A DNA stretch of 64,000 nucleotides from Chlorobiaceae bacterium (GTDB taxonomy: Bacteria; Bacteroidota; Ignavibacteria; UBA10030; SZUA-254): contig PNNN01000065.1 in assembly GCA_013824245.1 (NCBI GenBank), forward strand, positions 62,001-126,000, in the 5' to 3' direction. Positions 63,424-64,000 of the stretch are shown here, piece after piece. The notes under the pieces are model-generated. The model was not told where the DNA came from, did no database searches, and saw nothing but the letters and a program-made list of their open reading frames with translations. Numbering within the stretch: position 1 is the first letter of the stretch; every line of letters begins with the position of its first letter. Made by a program: the position numbers and the translations under genes.

Positions 63424-64000
63424 ATGAAATCAATACCAGCAATATTCAGCAGTAATTGGTCGGCAATATTAATATTGGTCGGTGTAACTGCTATTGCTTT
63501 CTTTCCGATACTTCATAATAGCTTTATCAATTACGATGATCCGGGATATATAACACTGAATGAGAATGTTAAGTCCGGCATCTCACTAAAAACTATTGTT
63601 TGGGCGTTCACATCATATGAACAATCAAATTGGCACCCGCTAACCTGGATATCTCATGCAGTTGATTGTGAGTTGTTTGGATTAAATCCAACATATCATC
63701 ATCTCATGAATCTTTTATTACACATCATTAGTTCTATTCTCCTTTTCATATTTCTGAAAAAAGCAACCAATTCACATTGGCAAAGCTTGTTTGTTGCTTT
63801 TGTATTTACAATTCATCCTCTACATGTGGAGTCGGTCGCTTGGGCATCGGAGAGGAAAGACGTATTGAGCGGATTATTCTGGATGCTTACGATGTTAGCG
63901 TACTTACGATATCGCCGCGCACCCGGCTTGTACAAATACCTATCTGTATTGTTATATTTTGTGTTAGGACTTCTATCAAAACCAATGATGATCACGCTTC
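63424..64000 (+). CDS. Multi-pass glycosyltransferase-like protein (3' truncated)
   Basis: The frame is open to the right edge (192 codons seen), so the protein is incomplete. The ATG at 63424 is 15 bp after the RND stop. 'NYDDPGYITLNENVKSG' and 'WHPLTWISHAVDCELFGLNP' followed by 'HPLHVESVAWASERKDVLSG' are the N-terminal signature of the bacterial TMTC-like/tetratricopeptide O-mannosyltransferase family: membrane glycosyltransferases that often carry C-terminal TPR repeats. Those lie beyond the window. Probably glycosylates exported proteins. Confidence 0.78.
   Translation, partial: MKSIPAIFSSNWSAILILVGVTAIAFFPILHNSFINYDDPGYITLNENVKSGISLKTIVWAFTSYEQSNWHPLTWISHAVDCELFGLNPTYHHLMNLLLHIISSILLFIFLKKATNSHWQSLFVAFVFTIHPLHVESVAWASERKDVLSGLFWMLTMLAYLRYRRAPGLYKYLSVLLYFVLGLLSKPMMITL

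Noticed and set aside
1-64000. CRISPR arrays, prophage, integrons and insertion sequences
   Set aside because: No direct repeat/spacer arrays, transposase, integrase or phage structural genes were seen on either strand.

Overview
The window is an AT-rich bacterial chromosome segment with no phage, plasmid, CRISPR or insertion-sequence signature. Several traits place the source in the Bacteroidota/Ignavibacteriota/Chlorobiota (FCB) group, most plausibly an Ignavibacteria-like lineage. Large secreted proteins end in 'YPNPFNP' sorting-type domains with a KxxLLK-like tail. There is a PorV-like outer membrane protein, a Bacteroidota-type glutaminyl cyclase, and a tiny Lys/Arg-rich protein beside HU. 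Unlike crown Bacteroidota, many genes here carry clear Shine-Dalgarno sequences, and at least one promoter is a near-perfect sigma-70 type (TTGACT-17-TATAAT before sppA). This lineage call is inference; no rRNA is present.

Layout. 1-3772: a 5'-truncated secreted protein with a sorting-type C-terminus, a PorV/PorQ-like protein and a lipoprotein with repeated 'GDSG/GDNG' blades. 3.8-8.1 kb: tRNA-Leu(CAA), sppA, an HU gene read from a TTG start, a 31-residue basic protein, a UshA-type nucleotidase and a P-loop protein. 8.1-15 kb: a membrane protein on the minus strand, YtxH and DUF948-like envelope proteins, a divergent EF-G, a HIT protein, and an ECF sigma/anti-sigma pair followed by a Spy-like periplasmic protein. 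14.9-24.6 kb: cysteine desulfurase; a minus-strand operon (glutaminyl cyclase, prmA, ppx/gppA); a DUF4097-like 18-residue repeat protein; PBP4-type carboxypeptidase; and SecA. 24.6-30.7 kb: a beta-barrel protein, a membrane-anchored amidase, era, an EamA transporter and uvrC. 30.7-34 kb: a candidate structured RNA, tRNA-Val(CAC), and a pyrRBC operon behind a PyrR-type attenuator. 34-45.5 kb: a lipoprotein, a DUF4783-like protein, a 1290-residue NtrY-like kinase, pgeF, glmS, a FabL-like enoyl reductase, an acyl-CoA dehydrogenase, a methyltransferase-like protein and tRNA-Phe(GAA). 46-57.4 kb: four co-directional giant secreted proteins. 57.7-63.4 kb: a tripartite RND efflux operon. 63.4 kb to the end: a truncated multi-TM glycosyltransferase-like protein.

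How the genes fit together. The dominant theme is export and envelope biology: SecA, SppA, PBP4, RND efflux, PgeF, a PorV-like protein, sorting-domain cargo, and a glutaminyl cyclase that could cap the many exported proteins here whose predicted mature N-terminus is Gln. The most distinctive region is 46.1-57.4 kb. Three adjacent genes share a paralogous domain (pattern FG-x-ATxxFD-x-PxPP), and a dockerin-like calcium-repeat protein sits next to a protein with a cohesin-like N-terminus and SdrD-like B repeats, suggesting a surface or extracellular assembly. Housekeeping genes (secA, era, uvrC, glmS, pyrRBC, HU) fill the rest.

Limits: all calls come from reading motifs by eye. Domain names are family recognitions rather than search results, and start codons were chosen from ribosome-binding sites and signal peptides.
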